64,000 bases of DNA, taken from assembly GCF_007859755.1 (NCBI RefSeq), contig NZ_SJPF01000001.1, forward strand, positions 918,082 through 982,081, in the 5' to 3' direction. A program made the translations under genes and the position numbers. Shown piece after piece: positions 28,263 to 36,433 of this stretch (positions are counted from its first letter, which is position 1; each line of letters opens with the position of its first letter). This DNA is from Blastopirellula retiformator. GTDB taxonomy: Bacteria; Planctomycetota; Planctomycetia; Pirellulales; Pirellulaceae. The notes beneath the pieces were generated by a model, which was not told the DNA's origin, ran no database searches, and was given only the letters and a program-made list of their open reading frames with translations.

Positions 28263-28901
28263 TTAGGGTGCAGAGGGTGGTGGAATCTCTGCGGCCGGCA
28301 AGCCAGCGGCCGCCAGCGCAGAGGCGTACTCTTCCGGCGTATTGACGTTGTGCAACAAATGATCGCCGCCGAGCTCGCGCGTCGAGACCGCCGTGATAGA
28401 GAGATGTTTCACAAAACCATGCAGAGAACGCTCACCAACCAGCAACTGTCTGGCGGCGACGCCTGCGGCATGAACCCGATAAACGCCGAAGGTCGGGTGC
28501 ATTCTTTCGATGTCGGCCGCAATCGCCGCGTCACAATCGTCACTCAACTTTTCGAATAAAATTCGGACCGCCTTTTCCGTCACCAGCGGAGTATCGCAGC
28601 CGCAAATCAGCGCGCTATCGATCTGCGGGCCGAGCGAGTCGAGACCCACTCGGATCGCTTCCAAGGGACCAAGGCGTGGCGTCGCGTCGCGCACGACGCT
28701 CACCTTGATTGGCAATTTGGGAAGCTCTTGATCGGGCGCAGCGACGGCCACCAGCTTGGTTACCGCCGGAGCGATCTGGAGCAACGTGTGCATGATCAGA
28801 GACGTATCGCCAAAGGGCAACGAAGCTTTGTCGGCGCCCATCCGGCGACTTTGTCCGCCGCACAACACGATGGCGGCCGAGCGAGAAACTGGGGCTTGCA
28901 T
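28263..28901 (-). CDS. mobA: Molybdenum cofactor guanylyltransferase
   Basis: This 212-residue protein links GMP to molybdopterin to give the MGD cofactor. The N-terminal nucleotide motif LCGGQSRRMGADKASLPFG is the MobA signature. RDATPRLGPLEAI and the metal site CGCDTPLV follow, with a final LHNVNTPEEY typical of MobA. Length is normal. It is divergent from fhcC with an 80-bp gap and heads a small operon with the DinB gene. Whether it serves the Fhc complex is doubtful, because the bacterial complex is not thought to use molybdopterin. Confidence 0.9.
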   Translation of the reverse strand: MQAPVSRSAAIVLCGGQSRRMGADKASLPFGDTSLIMHTLLQIAPAVTKLVAVAAPDQELPKLPIKVSVVRDATPRLGPLEAIRVGLDSLGPQIDSALICGCDTPLVTEKAVRILFEKLSDDCDAAIAADIERMHPTFGVYRVHAAGVAARQLLVGERSLHGFVKHLSITAVSTRELGGDHLLHNVNTPEEYASALAAAGLPAAEIPPPSAP

Positions 28902-28980
28902 CCTGGTTCACCCGCGACAGATTCGCGGCTATCTTAAATGAACGAACAAATTCTGCGGTCAACAAGAAAAGCGATCGACA

Positions 28981-29742
28981 ATGCCGCTGACCCTGACGCT
29001 TGTCCAGGATATCTACCCAAGTAACCAATTGCGAGGCGTTACGCCAAATCGGCTCGCCACTGTTTCTGCGCAAGAGATCGCCAAGCTTGAGCTCTCCTGC
29101 GGCGCCGATCGGCTCGAATTGGGGGAGCTGTTTGAGGTAGCGGGGGATGCCGCCGATCAACAGCTGCGATTGGTCGGCGATTTCTCCCATTGCGATTTTG
29201 TCGGCGCCGAAATGACAAGCGGCCAAATGACGGTGGAGGGGAGTGTCGGCAATCATGCCGGCGCTGCCATGCAGGGGGGCGAATTGACGATTCTCGGCGA
29301 TGCCGCCGATTTTGTCGGCGGCCCTAACCCTGGCGAGACGCGGGGGCTGCAAGGAGGCTCGATCTCGATCCATGGCAATGCAGGCCGGGAACTGGGCGTC
29401 CGGATGCGACGTGGCATGATCGCCGTCGCGGGCTCGGTGGGGGAGTTGTGTGGGTATCGGATGTTGGCCGGCAACATCATCGTAGGCGGCAAGCTGAGTC
29501 GTCGCGCCGGGATGCGGATGAAGCGGGGAACGATCATCGCCCTCGGAGAAATTGACTCGCTGCCGGAGTACTTTGCGTACGACTGTCAGTTTCGTCCGCC
29601 CATGATGCCGCTGCTGAAGCGAGAGCTGGCGCTGCGGAAACTGCCGCTGCCGGCAGAGCGATTCGAAGGTGAGTTCCGGCTCTATTCGGGTAGTGCGGTC
29701 GAGATGGCGCGCGGCGAGATTTTGCTGCCGGCGACCCTCTAG
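28981..29742 (+). CDS. fhcC: Formylmethanofuran dehydrogenase subunit C homologue (formyltransferase/hydrolase complex)
   Basis: This 253-residue protein is built on the GXGXG beta-helix also found at the C-terminus of glutamate synthase. Successive turns are GSVGNHAGAAMQGGELTI, GDAADFVGG, GNAGRELGVRMRRG and GKLSRRAGMRMKRGTII. In bacteria with H4MPT-linked C1 metabolism it is the C subunit of the Fhc complex, which handles the formyl group. The A subunit gene lies 24 kb away in this window; B and D were not seen. A perfect palindrome follows the stop. Confidence 0.9.
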   Translation: MPLTLTLVQDIYPSNQLRGVTPNRLATVSAQEIAKLELSCGADRLELGELFEVAGDAADQQLRLVGDFSHCDFVGAEMTSGQMTVEGSVGNHAGAAMQGGELTILGDAADFVGGPNPGETRGLQGGSISIHGNAGRELGVRMRRGMIAVAGSVGELCGYRMLAGNIIVGGKLSRRAGMRMKRGTIIALGEIDSLPEYFAYDCQFRPPMMPLLKRELALRKLPLPAERFEGEFRLYSGSAVEMARGEILLPATL

Positions 29743-29746
29743 AAAT

Positions 29747-29782
29747 AAAGCTGGCGGCCGGTCGCGACCGGCCGCCAGCTTT
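29747..29782. repeat. Perfect 36-nt palindrome after fhcC
   Basis: AAAGCTGGCGGCCGGTCG is followed directly by its exact reverse complement, with no spacer. Placed 4 nt after the fhcC stop, it may act as a terminator on either strand, although only short T runs flank it. Confidence 0.75.
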
Positions 29783-29805
29783 CGCAGCTCGTCGACCGTT
29801 CGATC

Positions 29806-29887
29806 TTCCAGCCGACTGTGCGGCCAAGCCGGCACGGCGCCGACCAATAGTAAGATCAACACAATGAGCAGGATTGGTTCCAAGCAT
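29806..29887 (-). pseudogene. DUF3309-like small membrane protein, frameshifted and truncated
   Basis: AGGA, about 9 nt ahead, precedes an ATG whose first codons read MLGT, the usual start of DUF3309 proteins. One extra base (the A after ACC) then throws the frame. In the +1 frame the sequence continues ILLIVLILLLVGAVPAWPHSR, which is the family's first half. The second hydrophobic half is missing. It looks like a decayed gene. Confidence 0.6.
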
Positions 29888-29989
29888 GACAGTGGTTCCT
29901 GAGTGAGAGAACGAGGCGCTTCGTTAGCGCCGACTACGCGGCGTCCTCGAATTTGGACGAGGACGCCGGCGAAACCGGGGGGGTGAAAG

Positions 29990-30167
29990 TTGCGACTTGG
30001 CCTTGAAGGCGTCACGCATGTCGCGGATGCGATCGTGACCCTGTTTGACCTGGGCGTATTGCTTCTGCAGCACGTCGTTCATGGCGCTGCCGGCCGTTTC
30101 CTTCAGGGCGTCTTCGTAGGCGTGCTTGATATGGTCTTCGCCCGCTTCAGCCTCGGCCAAGATCGCA
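29990..30167 (-). pseudogene. DUF2383/PA2169-like protein, C-terminal remnant
   Basis: On the minus strand the reading GEDHIKHAYEDALKE, then VLQKQYAQVKQGHDRIRDMR, matches the C-terminal ferritin-like helices of DUF2383 (PA2169) proteins. The N-terminal half is gone. The remnant joins the repeat copy A3 and, beyond it, an MgtC remnant in one continuous but chimeric frame of 173 residues (29924-30445). Confidence 0.65.
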
Positions 30168-30224
30168 TAACAGTCCGTTGATTTTCTCGACGGACTACGT
30201 GATCGCACGGTTGCGAGCCGCGAA
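30168..30224 (+). repeat. Repeat family A, internally deleted copy (A3)
   Basis: It matches the start of the 156-bp repeat: CAGTCCGTTGATTTTCTCG, then ACGGACT and GATCGCACGG. It then jumps to GCGAGCCGCGAA, lacking the third hairpin. It sits between the DUF2383 and MgtC remnants and may mark the deletion that joined them. Confidence 0.75.
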
Positions 30225-30227
30225 TGT

Positions 30228-30487
30228 CGATCCAGGTGCGGTGCACCATCGCCGCCCACCATCGCCGACAACACGCGGGTAATGTCGAGCCCAACCGACG
30301 GCAGTTCGGTGTCGCCGTAGTCTTCCTGCAATTGCATGCCGACGATCATCAGCACCGCCGAGCCTAGCGAGACTAACATATAGGTACGCAGGCCCACCGA
30401 CTTCTGACGCTTTACGCGTTCCCAGCCCAAGACCCCGCCCACCAAGAGGGCAGCTACAAGTTTTAGAAGGATTTCTGACGCGTCGAT
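30228..30487 (-). pseudogene. MgtC/SapB-family N-terminal remnant without a start codon
   Basis: The frame reads SEILLKLVAALLVGGVLGWE, then VKRQKSVGLRTYMLVSLGSAVLMIVG, a typical MgtC N-terminus with its membrane helices and the GLRT motif. Where the initiating Met would be expected there is ATC, and a TAG lies two codons upstream. The protein stops resembling MgtC after VLSAMVGG. The remnant begins 33 bp after the sulfite reductase stop. Confidence 0.65.
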
Positions 30488-30520
30488 AGTCTATCGTCGC
30501 GCGACAGCGCTGGCCAGCGA

Positions 30521-32221
30521 TTAATCGCCGACCGCCGCTTCAATCGCTTCTTTCCCTTGGCGATGGCAGAAGTCGCCAAACGATTCGCCTTCTTCGCGGG
30601 CCGTCTTGTAAAACCCAAAAACCTTGGTCAGCTCCGGCACAACCTGATCGGCCGGCACCATGTCTTTGTAGATGAAGTTCAAGCGGTTGCCGAGCAAGCG
30701 GCCCCCCAAAAACATCGTGTACTTTTCCTTCGCCCGGCCGACCAGCCCGACGTCGCTGTTGTACGGCCGCGCACATCCATTGGGGCAGCCGGTCATGCGA
30801 ACGGTGAACTTCTCCGAGTCGAGACCCAGCTTGGCCAGTTCCCCTTCCAGTCCGTCGATGACGCCCGGCAGCGCGCGTTCGCTTTCGGTGATCGACAAAC
30901 CGCACGTCGGCCAGGCGACGCAGGCAATCGACCAGCGGCGGACCGTCGAGATCTCTTCGGTCAGCGGCACCTTGTGCTCTTTCAGGATGTCGATGACCAC
31001 TTGTTTGTTCTCTGCGGCGATGTCGCAGAACATGATGTCCTGGTGACTGGTCAGGCGGATGCCCGGGCTAAACTGGTTGCAGATTTTGCGAATCGCGGTC
31101 TTCAGCTCGATCGTCTCGTCATCTTTGATGCGGCCGTTCTCGACGTTCAGCCCGTAGAACCACTTGCCGTCACCTTGCTCGTGCCAACCTTTGTGGTCGT
31201 CAAAGCCATGGACGTCGGCCGGGTGCGGCTCGGGCAATGCGCTGCCGTAGTACTCTTCGACCTTGGCCTTGAACTTCTCCAGGCCCCAGTTGTGGATCAG
31301 GTACTTCATGCGGGCCACTTTGCGATCCTGGCGATTGCCGAAGTCGCGCTGCACCTTGATGACCGCTTCAATCACCGGGATCAACTGATCCGGCGTGACG
31401 AAGGTCATCCGCTGGCCCAACGCCGGGAAGGTCTTGTCGGCGCTCGGCGTGCGTCCCATGCCGCCGCCGACCAGGATGTTGTAGCCCAGGATCTTGCCAT
31501 CTTCGTGGACGCAGATCATGCCCAGGTCTTGCGTGTAGACGTCAATGCAGTTGTCTTCCGGCAGGGCCATGCCCATTTTGAATTTGCGCGGCAGGTACTG
31601 CTGGCCGTAGAGCGGTTCGATCACTTCGCCGCTGGCGATCTTTTCTTTTTCGCCTGTCTCCGGATCTTGCAAAAAGATCTCGCGATAGGCGGCCGTCTTC
31701 GGCTCCAGGTGATCGGCTAATTTCGAGGCCGTTTCCTGCATCTCGCGACGGACGCTGTCGCCATACAGCGGGGCCGGGCAGCACATCACGTTACGGTTGA
31801 CGTCGCCGCACGCGCCCAGCGTCGACAGGCCAACCTGACGCAGCTGTTTGGCCAGCGTCGGCAGATCGTCTTTCATCACGCCGTGATGCTGCAACGCCTG
31901 GCGGCTGGTGATCCGCAGCGTTTCGTTCCCCACGCTGTCGCACAGGTCTAGCTCGACCAGCATTTGCTCGGCCGTCAGCACGCCGCCCGGGATGCGGGTC
32001 CGGATCATGAACATGTACGACTTGCCGCCGCCGGCGGCGCGGTTCTTCGCCCGGGCGTCGCGATCGTCCTGCTGATAGATGCCGAAATGCTTCATCAGCT
32101 GGATGCTCGATTTGCCGAAGTGGTCGGTACCGTCGACAAACTCCTGGGCGATTTCGCCACGCAGGTAGTTGCTGTCCCGTTTGAATTCGTCCACCGGGCT
32201 GAGGGCTTGATCCGTCGACAT
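30521..32221 (-). CDS. Sulfite/nitrite reductase, siroheme 4Fe-4S hemoprotein (probably assimilatory sulfite reductase)
   Basis: This 566-residue enzyme carries the six-electron reduction of sulfite to sulfide (or nitrite to ammonia). The siroheme-coupled cluster ligands are CVAWPTC (C-x5-C) near residue 434 and TGCPNGC (C-x3-C) near 476. The following ARPYNSDVGLVGRA and FLGGRLLGNRL agree best with sulfite reductase hemoprotein (CysI/Sir). Earlier repeats (MIRTRIPGGVLTAEQ, RITSRQALQHHGV) fit as well. No flavoprotein partner (cysJ) is next to it, so the donor may be ferredoxin (inference). Confidence 0.9.
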   Translation of the reverse strand: MSTDQALSPVDEFKRDSNYLRGEIAQEFVDGTDHFGKSSIQLMKHFGIYQQDDRDARAKNRAAGGGKSYMFMIRTRIPGGVLTAEQMLVELDLCDSVGNETLRITSRQALQHHGVMKDDLPTLAKQLRQVGLSTLGACGDVNRNVMCCPAPLYGDSVRREMQETASKLADHLEPKTAAYREIFLQDPETGEKEKIASGEVIEPLYGQQYLPRKFKMGMALPEDNCIDVYTQDLGMICVHEDGKILGYNILVGGGMGRTPSADKTFPALGQRMTFVTPDQLIPVIEAVIKVQRDFGNRQDRKVARMKYLIHNWGLEKFKAKVEEYYGSALPEPHPADVHGFDDHKGWHEQGDGKWFYGLNVENGRIKDDETIELKTAIRKICNQFSPGIRLTSHQDIMFCDIAAENKQVVIDILKEHKVPLTEEISTVRRWSIACVAWPTCGLSITESERALPGVIDGLEGELAKLGLDSEKFTVRMTGCPNGCARPYNSDVGLVGRAKEKYTMFLGGRLLGNRLNFIYKDMVPADQVVPELTKVFGFYKTAREEGESFGDFCHRQGKEAIEAAVGD

Positions 32222-32502
32222 CGTGATCCGTTGCAGTAGGGGTGAAAGATAGTGTGTGGAGCTAGGCAGATTACGGCGATCCGGCCAGTAATGGGGTAGT
32301 ATATCGGTTATCCGAGCTAAACGTAACGTCGATCAGGCCTCTGGAAACGGGGCGCTTGGAAATTGATTTATCTTTTTTTCAATTTCGGCTCGAAAGCCGG
32401 GGGATACCCCCAATGCGAGGCGCGGATACAATGGCGACCTCTCTCTGATAGCCGTTTTTACGGTAGTTCTGCGATCCTAGGCGAAGTAGTAAGGAGCTCG
32501 AC
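32222..32502. promoter_or_regulatory. Divergent promoter region of sulfite reductase and folD
   Basis: This non-coding 281 bp lies between start codons pointing outwards. A TACAAT (32427-32432) could be a -10 box for folD, but no matching -35 is evident. A GTAAGGAG ribosome binding site lies about 7 nt before the folD ATG. Confidence 0.4.
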
Positions 32503-33387
32503 ATGGCGGCCACAATCTTGGACGGAAAGGCGATCGCCAAGCAGATCGAACTCGAAATCACCGAGCGGGTCGCCGCTTTCACGGCCAAATCGGGAAGTCA
32601 GCCCGGTTTGGCGGCCGTTTTGGTGGGCGAAGACCCAGCCAGCCAGGTCTATGTCCGCAACAAGCAGCGAGCCTGCGAGCGAGTCGGAATCGCCAGTTTC
32701 ATGCACCGCCTACCGGCCAATACGACCGCCGAAGGGCTGTTGAAGCTGGTCGCCCAACTCAACGCCGATGCCCAGGTGAGCGGCATCTTGGTTCAATTGC
32801 CGTTGCCTGGTGGCATCGATCAAACGCTGATTTTGGACGCGATTGACCCGTCCAAAGACGTCGATTGTTTCCATCCGCATAATGTGGGTCTCGTCTCGCA
32901 GGGGCGTCCCCGATTTTTGCCTTGCACCCCGCACGGCGTGATGCAGATCTTGCACCGCAGCGGCATTGCGGCCGCCGGCAAACATGCGGTCGTCATCGGT
33001 CGCAGCGAAATCGTCGGCAAGCCGATGGCGATGATGCTGATGCAAAAGGACTCGACCTGCGGATCGTCGGCCGCCAACGCCACCGTCACCGTCTGCCATA
33101 GCCGCACCCCCAACATGCCCGAGATCTGCCGGACCGCCGACATCGTGATCGCCGCGATCGGCAAACCAAGGTTCGTCACCGCCGACATGGTCAAACCAGG
33201 CGCCGCGGTCATCGACGTCGGCATCAACCGCACCGAAGACGGCCTCTGCGGCGACGTCGATTTCGACAGCGTCAAGCAGGTCGCCTCCGCGATCACCCCC
33301 GTCCCCGGCGGCGTCGGCCCGCTGACGATTGTGATGCTGATGGAAAACACCCTCCGTGCTGCCGAGTGGCAGGCGGGAAATGACTAA
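32503..33387 (+). CDS. folD: Methylenetetrahydrofolate dehydrogenase/methenyl-H4folate cyclohydrolase
   Basis: This 294-residue bifunctional enzyme interconverts 5,10-methylene- and 10-formyl-H4folate. Family marks are LAAVLVGEDPASQVYVRNK (with the Tyr and Lys of the cyclohydrolase site), GILVQLPLPGGID, KDVDCFHP, the cofactor motif VVIGRSEIVGKPMAMML and VTPVPGGVGPLTI. Start: ATG after a good AAGGAG. A small insert (STCGSSAANATVTV) follows the Rossmann motif. It supplies the folate arm of C1 metabolism. Confidence 0.96.
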   Translation: MAATILDGKAIAKQIELEITERVAAFTAKSGSQPGLAAVLVGEDPASQVYVRNKQRACERVGIASFMHRLPANTTAEGLLKLVAQLNADAQVSGILVQLPLPGGIDQTLILDAIDPSKDVDCFHPHNVGLVSQGRPRFLPCTPHGVMQILHRSGIAAAGKHAVVIGRSEIVGKPMAMMLMQKDSTCGSSAANATVTVCHSRTPNMPEICRTADIVIAAIGKPRFVTADMVKPGAAVIDVGINRTEDGLCGDVDFDSVKQVASAITPVPGGVGPLTIVMLMENTLRAAEWQAGND

Positions 33388-33474
33388 TGTCTAATGACGA
33401 ATGTCGAATCAAGTCCGAATGACTGGACCACCCGCGCACGTTTTTTCTTCAATTTGGCACCATGCTCTTGCGGC

Positions 33475-33527
33475 GTCTTCGCCGGCTTGAAGCAAGTCTT
33501 CGCCGGCTTGAAGCAAGTCTTCGCCCC
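33475..33527 (+). repeat. 21-bp tandem repeat
   Basis: The unit GTCTTCGCCGGCTTGAAGCA(A) occurs twice back to back (33475-33495, 33496-33516) and again for about 11 bases. It lies inside the repeat island. No spacer is present, so it is not a CRISPR. Confidence 0.85.
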
Positions 33528-33532
33528 TTCGC

Positions 33533-33632
33533 TGGTGCCATGTTCTTATCGCGTCGCACGCGAGAAGAGCATGTCTTGGTCCGGCCGAATCGCCCACGAT
33601 TCCAAAACTGGACCGCTCGCGCGAGTTTTTTT
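33533..33632 (+). repeat. Repeat family C, 100-bp unit, copy 1
   Basis: It starts TGGTGCCATGTTCTTATCGC and ends in a run of seven T. The first half forms a hairpin, CATGTTCTTATCGCG / CGCGAGAAGAGCATG (one mismatch, one G-U), with a TCGCA loop. It is about 90% identical to 33911-34010. A shorter relative starts near 33455 (GGCACCATGCTCTT). Confidence 0.85.
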
Positions 33633-33910
33633 CTCAGCCCCACCGGATCGATCTGACGCGAACCGCCCGCCGGTTCGATAGACCGGACCGACTGGACCGG
33701 ACTGTTTCGTTTTTTTAAACGTCTGGTCGTCCGTTAAGCCCGTCCCTACAGGGCTCCCCGCTCTTAATCGTGTCGTGACAAAGGGTTACGTCGCCGGGGG
33801 CGACTCCACCCCGGGCTACTTTAGTTCGCCCCTTCCGGGCTGAGGACCGGACTGGACCGCTCGCGCGCATTTTCTTGCGGGGACGGACTGGACCGCCGTC
33901 GACCATTTTT

Positions 33911-34010
33911 TGGTGCCATGTTCTTATCGCGTCGCACGCGAGAAGAGCATGTCTTGGTCCTGCCGAATCGCCCACGACCCAAAAACTGGACCACCGGCGC
34001 ACGTTTTTTT
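33911..34010 (+). repeat. Repeat family C, 100-bp unit, copy 2
   Basis: It has the same length, hairpin and T7 end as the copy at 33533-33632. The hairpin half is unchanged; differences cluster in the part before the T run. Both copies carry the ACTGGACC box near the end. Confidence 0.85.
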
Positions 34011-34356
34011 GATCCTCCTCCCGGCAAGCCCAACGCATCCACCACGCTTTATTGGTGGACTGGACCGCAACGTTTTTTTCGCGTTCGCTTCGCATCCAAA
34101 TCTTCAAAAAGCAAACGACGCTCCCCCCAACCGCAGACGCCTGCGATGAAGGTCATTCGCACCCCGCAATCGACCAAAATTCCGTGTGCTTTGTCAAGCA
34201 AGTTTGTTGGCCAGCAGTTGCACGCGAATTTGGTCAAAACGATGGCACGCCAACAGGCCACCCATTAGAATCTCGGCCAATGCCAATCGGCGACTTTCTG
34301 GCGGATGTCATCTCGCCATGGCGTGAAGTTGCAAATTTGATTGTGAAAGGGACGGT

Positions 34357-35025
34357 ATGGGACTAGCGCTCGAAGTTGGCATTCTGGCCGATCTAAAAAC
34401 AGCCGACGAGGAAGGTTTCGCCCACTTCAAGGTGCAATTCGATCTGCTCAACCAACTGTTGGCTCAGAATCAATTGCCCCCGCATGTTGAACCGGAAGAG
34501 ATGCCGGTTTTCAGTGGCGCCATGTTCGGCTACTCAGGACTGCACTATCTCCGCCGGGTCGCCGCCCACCTCATCGTCAATGGCGCTGTTCCTGAGCCAT
34601 GCGTCGATCGGCGACCGACAGACGATCCCGTGATGATGGCTTGCTATGACGAAATCGCCACCATGCAGGATGCCCGCTCGCCGGAGTGGAAACGATTCGA
34701 TCATCTCCTCTGCCACAGCGACGCGGAAGGGTATTACGTTCCGCTAGAGTTTGACGAGGTCCTGTTCGACTTTGAGGATCTCGGCCTCTATGGCGTCCAG
34801 GCCGGCTCGTCGGTCAAGCTGCTCCAGGAGTGCCTGACGCTGGCCAAGGCGCTCGAAATGCCGACCGATCTCGATGGCGAGGACGAAGTCTTTTTCGACG
34901 CGGCCGAAAGCCAAGGCGAAGGAGAAGGGTGGCGGAGGTACGGGATGGAGTGCTATTCCTGCATCCACCTGATTCAGGCGGCCCGGCATTCGATCGAGCA
35001 TGGGGCGGCGATTGTGTTTACGTGA
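34357..35025 (+). CDS. Hypothetical protein, 222 residues
   Basis: I do not recognise this acidic cytoplasmic protein. Visible features are a helical N-terminus (TADEEGFAHFKVQFDLLNQLL), a glycine-rich FSGAMFGYSGLHYLRRVAAHL segment, a YYVPLEFDEVLFD stretch and a C-terminal CYSCIHLIQAARHSIEHGAAIVF. The layout (small acidic protein, SUKH/immunity-like size) is compatible with an immunity-type protein, but I see no motif that proves it. AAGGGA stands about 6 nt before the ATG. It follows the repeat island directly. Confidence 0.7.
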   Translation: MGLALEVGILADLKTADEEGFAHFKVQFDLLNQLLAQNQLPPHVEPEEMPVFSGAMFGYSGLHYLRRVAAHLIVNGAVPEPCVDRRPTDDPVMMACYDEIATMQDARSPEWKRFDHLLCHSDAEGYYVPLEFDEVLFDFEDLGLYGVQAGSSVKLLQECLTLAKALEMPTDLDGEDEVFFDAAESQGEGEGWRRYGMECYSCIHLIQAARHSIEHGAAIVFT

Positions 35026-35196
35026 GTGGTGTAGGGCTCCGAATTTATGGACTAATCTTCCGATGGATCGGAGTACTTGTGTCCTTTAATGGGCTTACTT
35101 GTAGACGATGTTTGGAGAAATTACGAACCAATTGTGACACGATCATGTCATAATCTAAGGCCGATTCGCTCTCACAAAAACACTCCGGAGTTCGAT

Positions 35197-35733
35197 ATGA
35201 TCTGGGAATCTCGTTATTGGAAGGACGATCTTCTCAGGAAGGCTGAAGACCTTCGCAAACGACGCTCACAGCGACGATGGCCTGAATCGAGTCTCGCGAG
35301 ACTCGAACAGAGCCTGATGTTGGGTTTCTACGGCGTTCGTAAGCTTCACGAAGCCGCGAAACTCTCCACCAATACAATGAGTCGTTCAGTAGCGCTCGTT
35401 GTTTATCCGTGGCTCGGCAGGAACGTAACTAAACTGAATTGGCATAACCTCGAACGGCTCTATGATTTCGAATCCGGAAACGTTGAGGATCACGATCTTC
35501 TTTTCTTGTGTCATCAGTTTGTTCATAGTTTCGTGTTCATGGCGGCATTCGACGAAAACCATCGCCTAGATGGCATTCTACTTGCCTCGGATCGTCAGCG
35601 TCACAAAGCGTTGCTTCAAGTCCCGATCGAACTGATTGCCAATTTGTTTCAAATGGTTGGCGAGGATCATACGGTCGAAAGCAACTGGTGTTTGAACTCC
35701 AAGGGAAATGACTTCGATATTGTCTCCGTGTAG
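35197..35733 (+). CDS. Hypothetical protein, 178 residues
   Basis: No family is recognised. The N-terminus is a very charged helix (KDDLLRKAEDLRKRRSQRRW). A helical core SLMLGFYGVRKLHEAAKLS follows, then HDLLFLCHQFVHSFVFMAAF and a final DDFDIVSV-like acidic end. Base composition is visibly lower in GC than in the neighbours, which may indicate acquisition. ATG 35197 follows GGAG by 6 nt; an earlier frame start at 35077 lacks support. It may be a partner of the preceding unknown protein. Confidence 0.6.
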   Translation: MIWESRYWKDDLLRKAEDLRKRRSQRRWPESSLARLEQSLMLGFYGVRKLHEAAKLSTNTMSRSVALVVYPWLGRNVTKLNWHNLERLYDFESGNVEDHDLLFLCHQFVHSFVFMAAFDENHRLDGILLASDRQRHKALLQVPIELIANLFQMVGEDHTVESNWCLNSKGNDFDIVSV

Positions 35734-35879
35734 CATTGGGTTGGGGAAAACGCTACTGAGCGATAGCAGGACAGGAGTGTTTTTCGCCCCGTCCATATTG
35801 GCCTCGCAGACCTCTCATTTTGTTTTGCGGTATTTCGGCGAATTCGATGACATTTCCTAAGACGAACGGTGTTTAGTTC

Positions 35880-36353
35880 TTGATCATAAAGCTACTCGTC
35901 TATCGATACCAACAATGCGGCAGCTGCGGGCGTTGGCTTGAAGGCCACGACCTGGCGCCGCATGTCTACGGCGAATTTCTCTTACGCAACGCAGCCCAAG
36001 CGGAAACGTAGTATTTAAAAAGACTTGCCGATCCTGTCTACAAAGAGGTCGGTCAGATTCTCCGCCAAATGCCTGGGGTGCCGCGCAGTGACCTGGAACG
36101 TTCCGACCTGCTTCAGTTGGTCTTTGGCGTCGCCTGTGATCCCGCTGCGGACGGCACTCGCTTGCAGATTGGTCGCATGCCGCGTTGCCCCTGGTGCGAC
36201 GCCGCCAAGATCGAGAATTGGGAAGCGACCGAACCGCCACGCATGGTGGAGGTTGATATTCGCCATGTCACGCATGTGGCTTGGCGGCGGTTGACCGATC
36301 TTGAGAAGGTAAAGGTAGTCGCTGACGCAGTTGAAGAAATACGAAGGAGCTGA
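35880..36353 (+). pseudogene. Zinc-ribbon-like protein interrupted by an in-frame TAG
   Basis: From TTG 35880 the frame reads through CGSCGRWLEGHDLAPHVYGE to a TAG at 36009-36011. It continues in the same frame for 113 codons (YLKRLADPVYKEVGQILRQ ... MPRCPWCDAAKIENWE ... VEEIRRS) to a proper stop. Two CxxC pairs (CGSC and CPWC) on either side of the TAG could form one zinc ribbon, so the stop splits a single protein. The downstream part alone can start at ATG 36069. No family is recognised. Confidence 0.6.
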
Positions 36354-36433
36354 ACGCTAGAGCAAAGCTTCCATCCGCTTTCAGCTCTCCGCTTTTCTTC
36401 CGACCGCTTTTCCCTCGGTTGCGCTGCGGGCTA

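Larger units (their letters stand above)
33388..34356. repeat. Repeat-filled non-coding island
   Basis: These 969 bp hold no convincing gene. They are made of related blocks: a recurring box ACTGGACCgC..GCGCACGTTTTTT (about 33420, 33606, 33852, 33884, 33985, 34059), two 100-bp near-identical units, a 21-bp tandem repeat, and a block 33721-33846 rich in CCCGTCCCTACAGGGCT- and CCCCGGGCTA-type stems like the dispersed repeats of planctomycetes. Small frames here are arginine-rich and mirror the repeats. Confidence 0.7.

Noticed and set aside
28615-30015. 466-codon minus-strand frame across fhcC
   Set aside because: Only its first part (DUF3309-like residues) has meaning; the rest is antisense to fhcC and mobA-frame shadow.
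29924-30445. A 173-residue protein with MgtC start
   Set aside because: It is a chimera of MgtC, repeat A3 and DUF2383 remnants and lacks a plausible start, so I list the parts as pseudogenes.
33475-33527. Short direct repeats as a CRISPR
   Set aside because: Units are back to back without spacers and no cas gene is near.
33462-34268. Small Arg-rich open frames in the repeat island
   Set aside because: They follow the repeat units (MFLSRRTREEHVLV in both copies) and have no ribosome binding sites or family.
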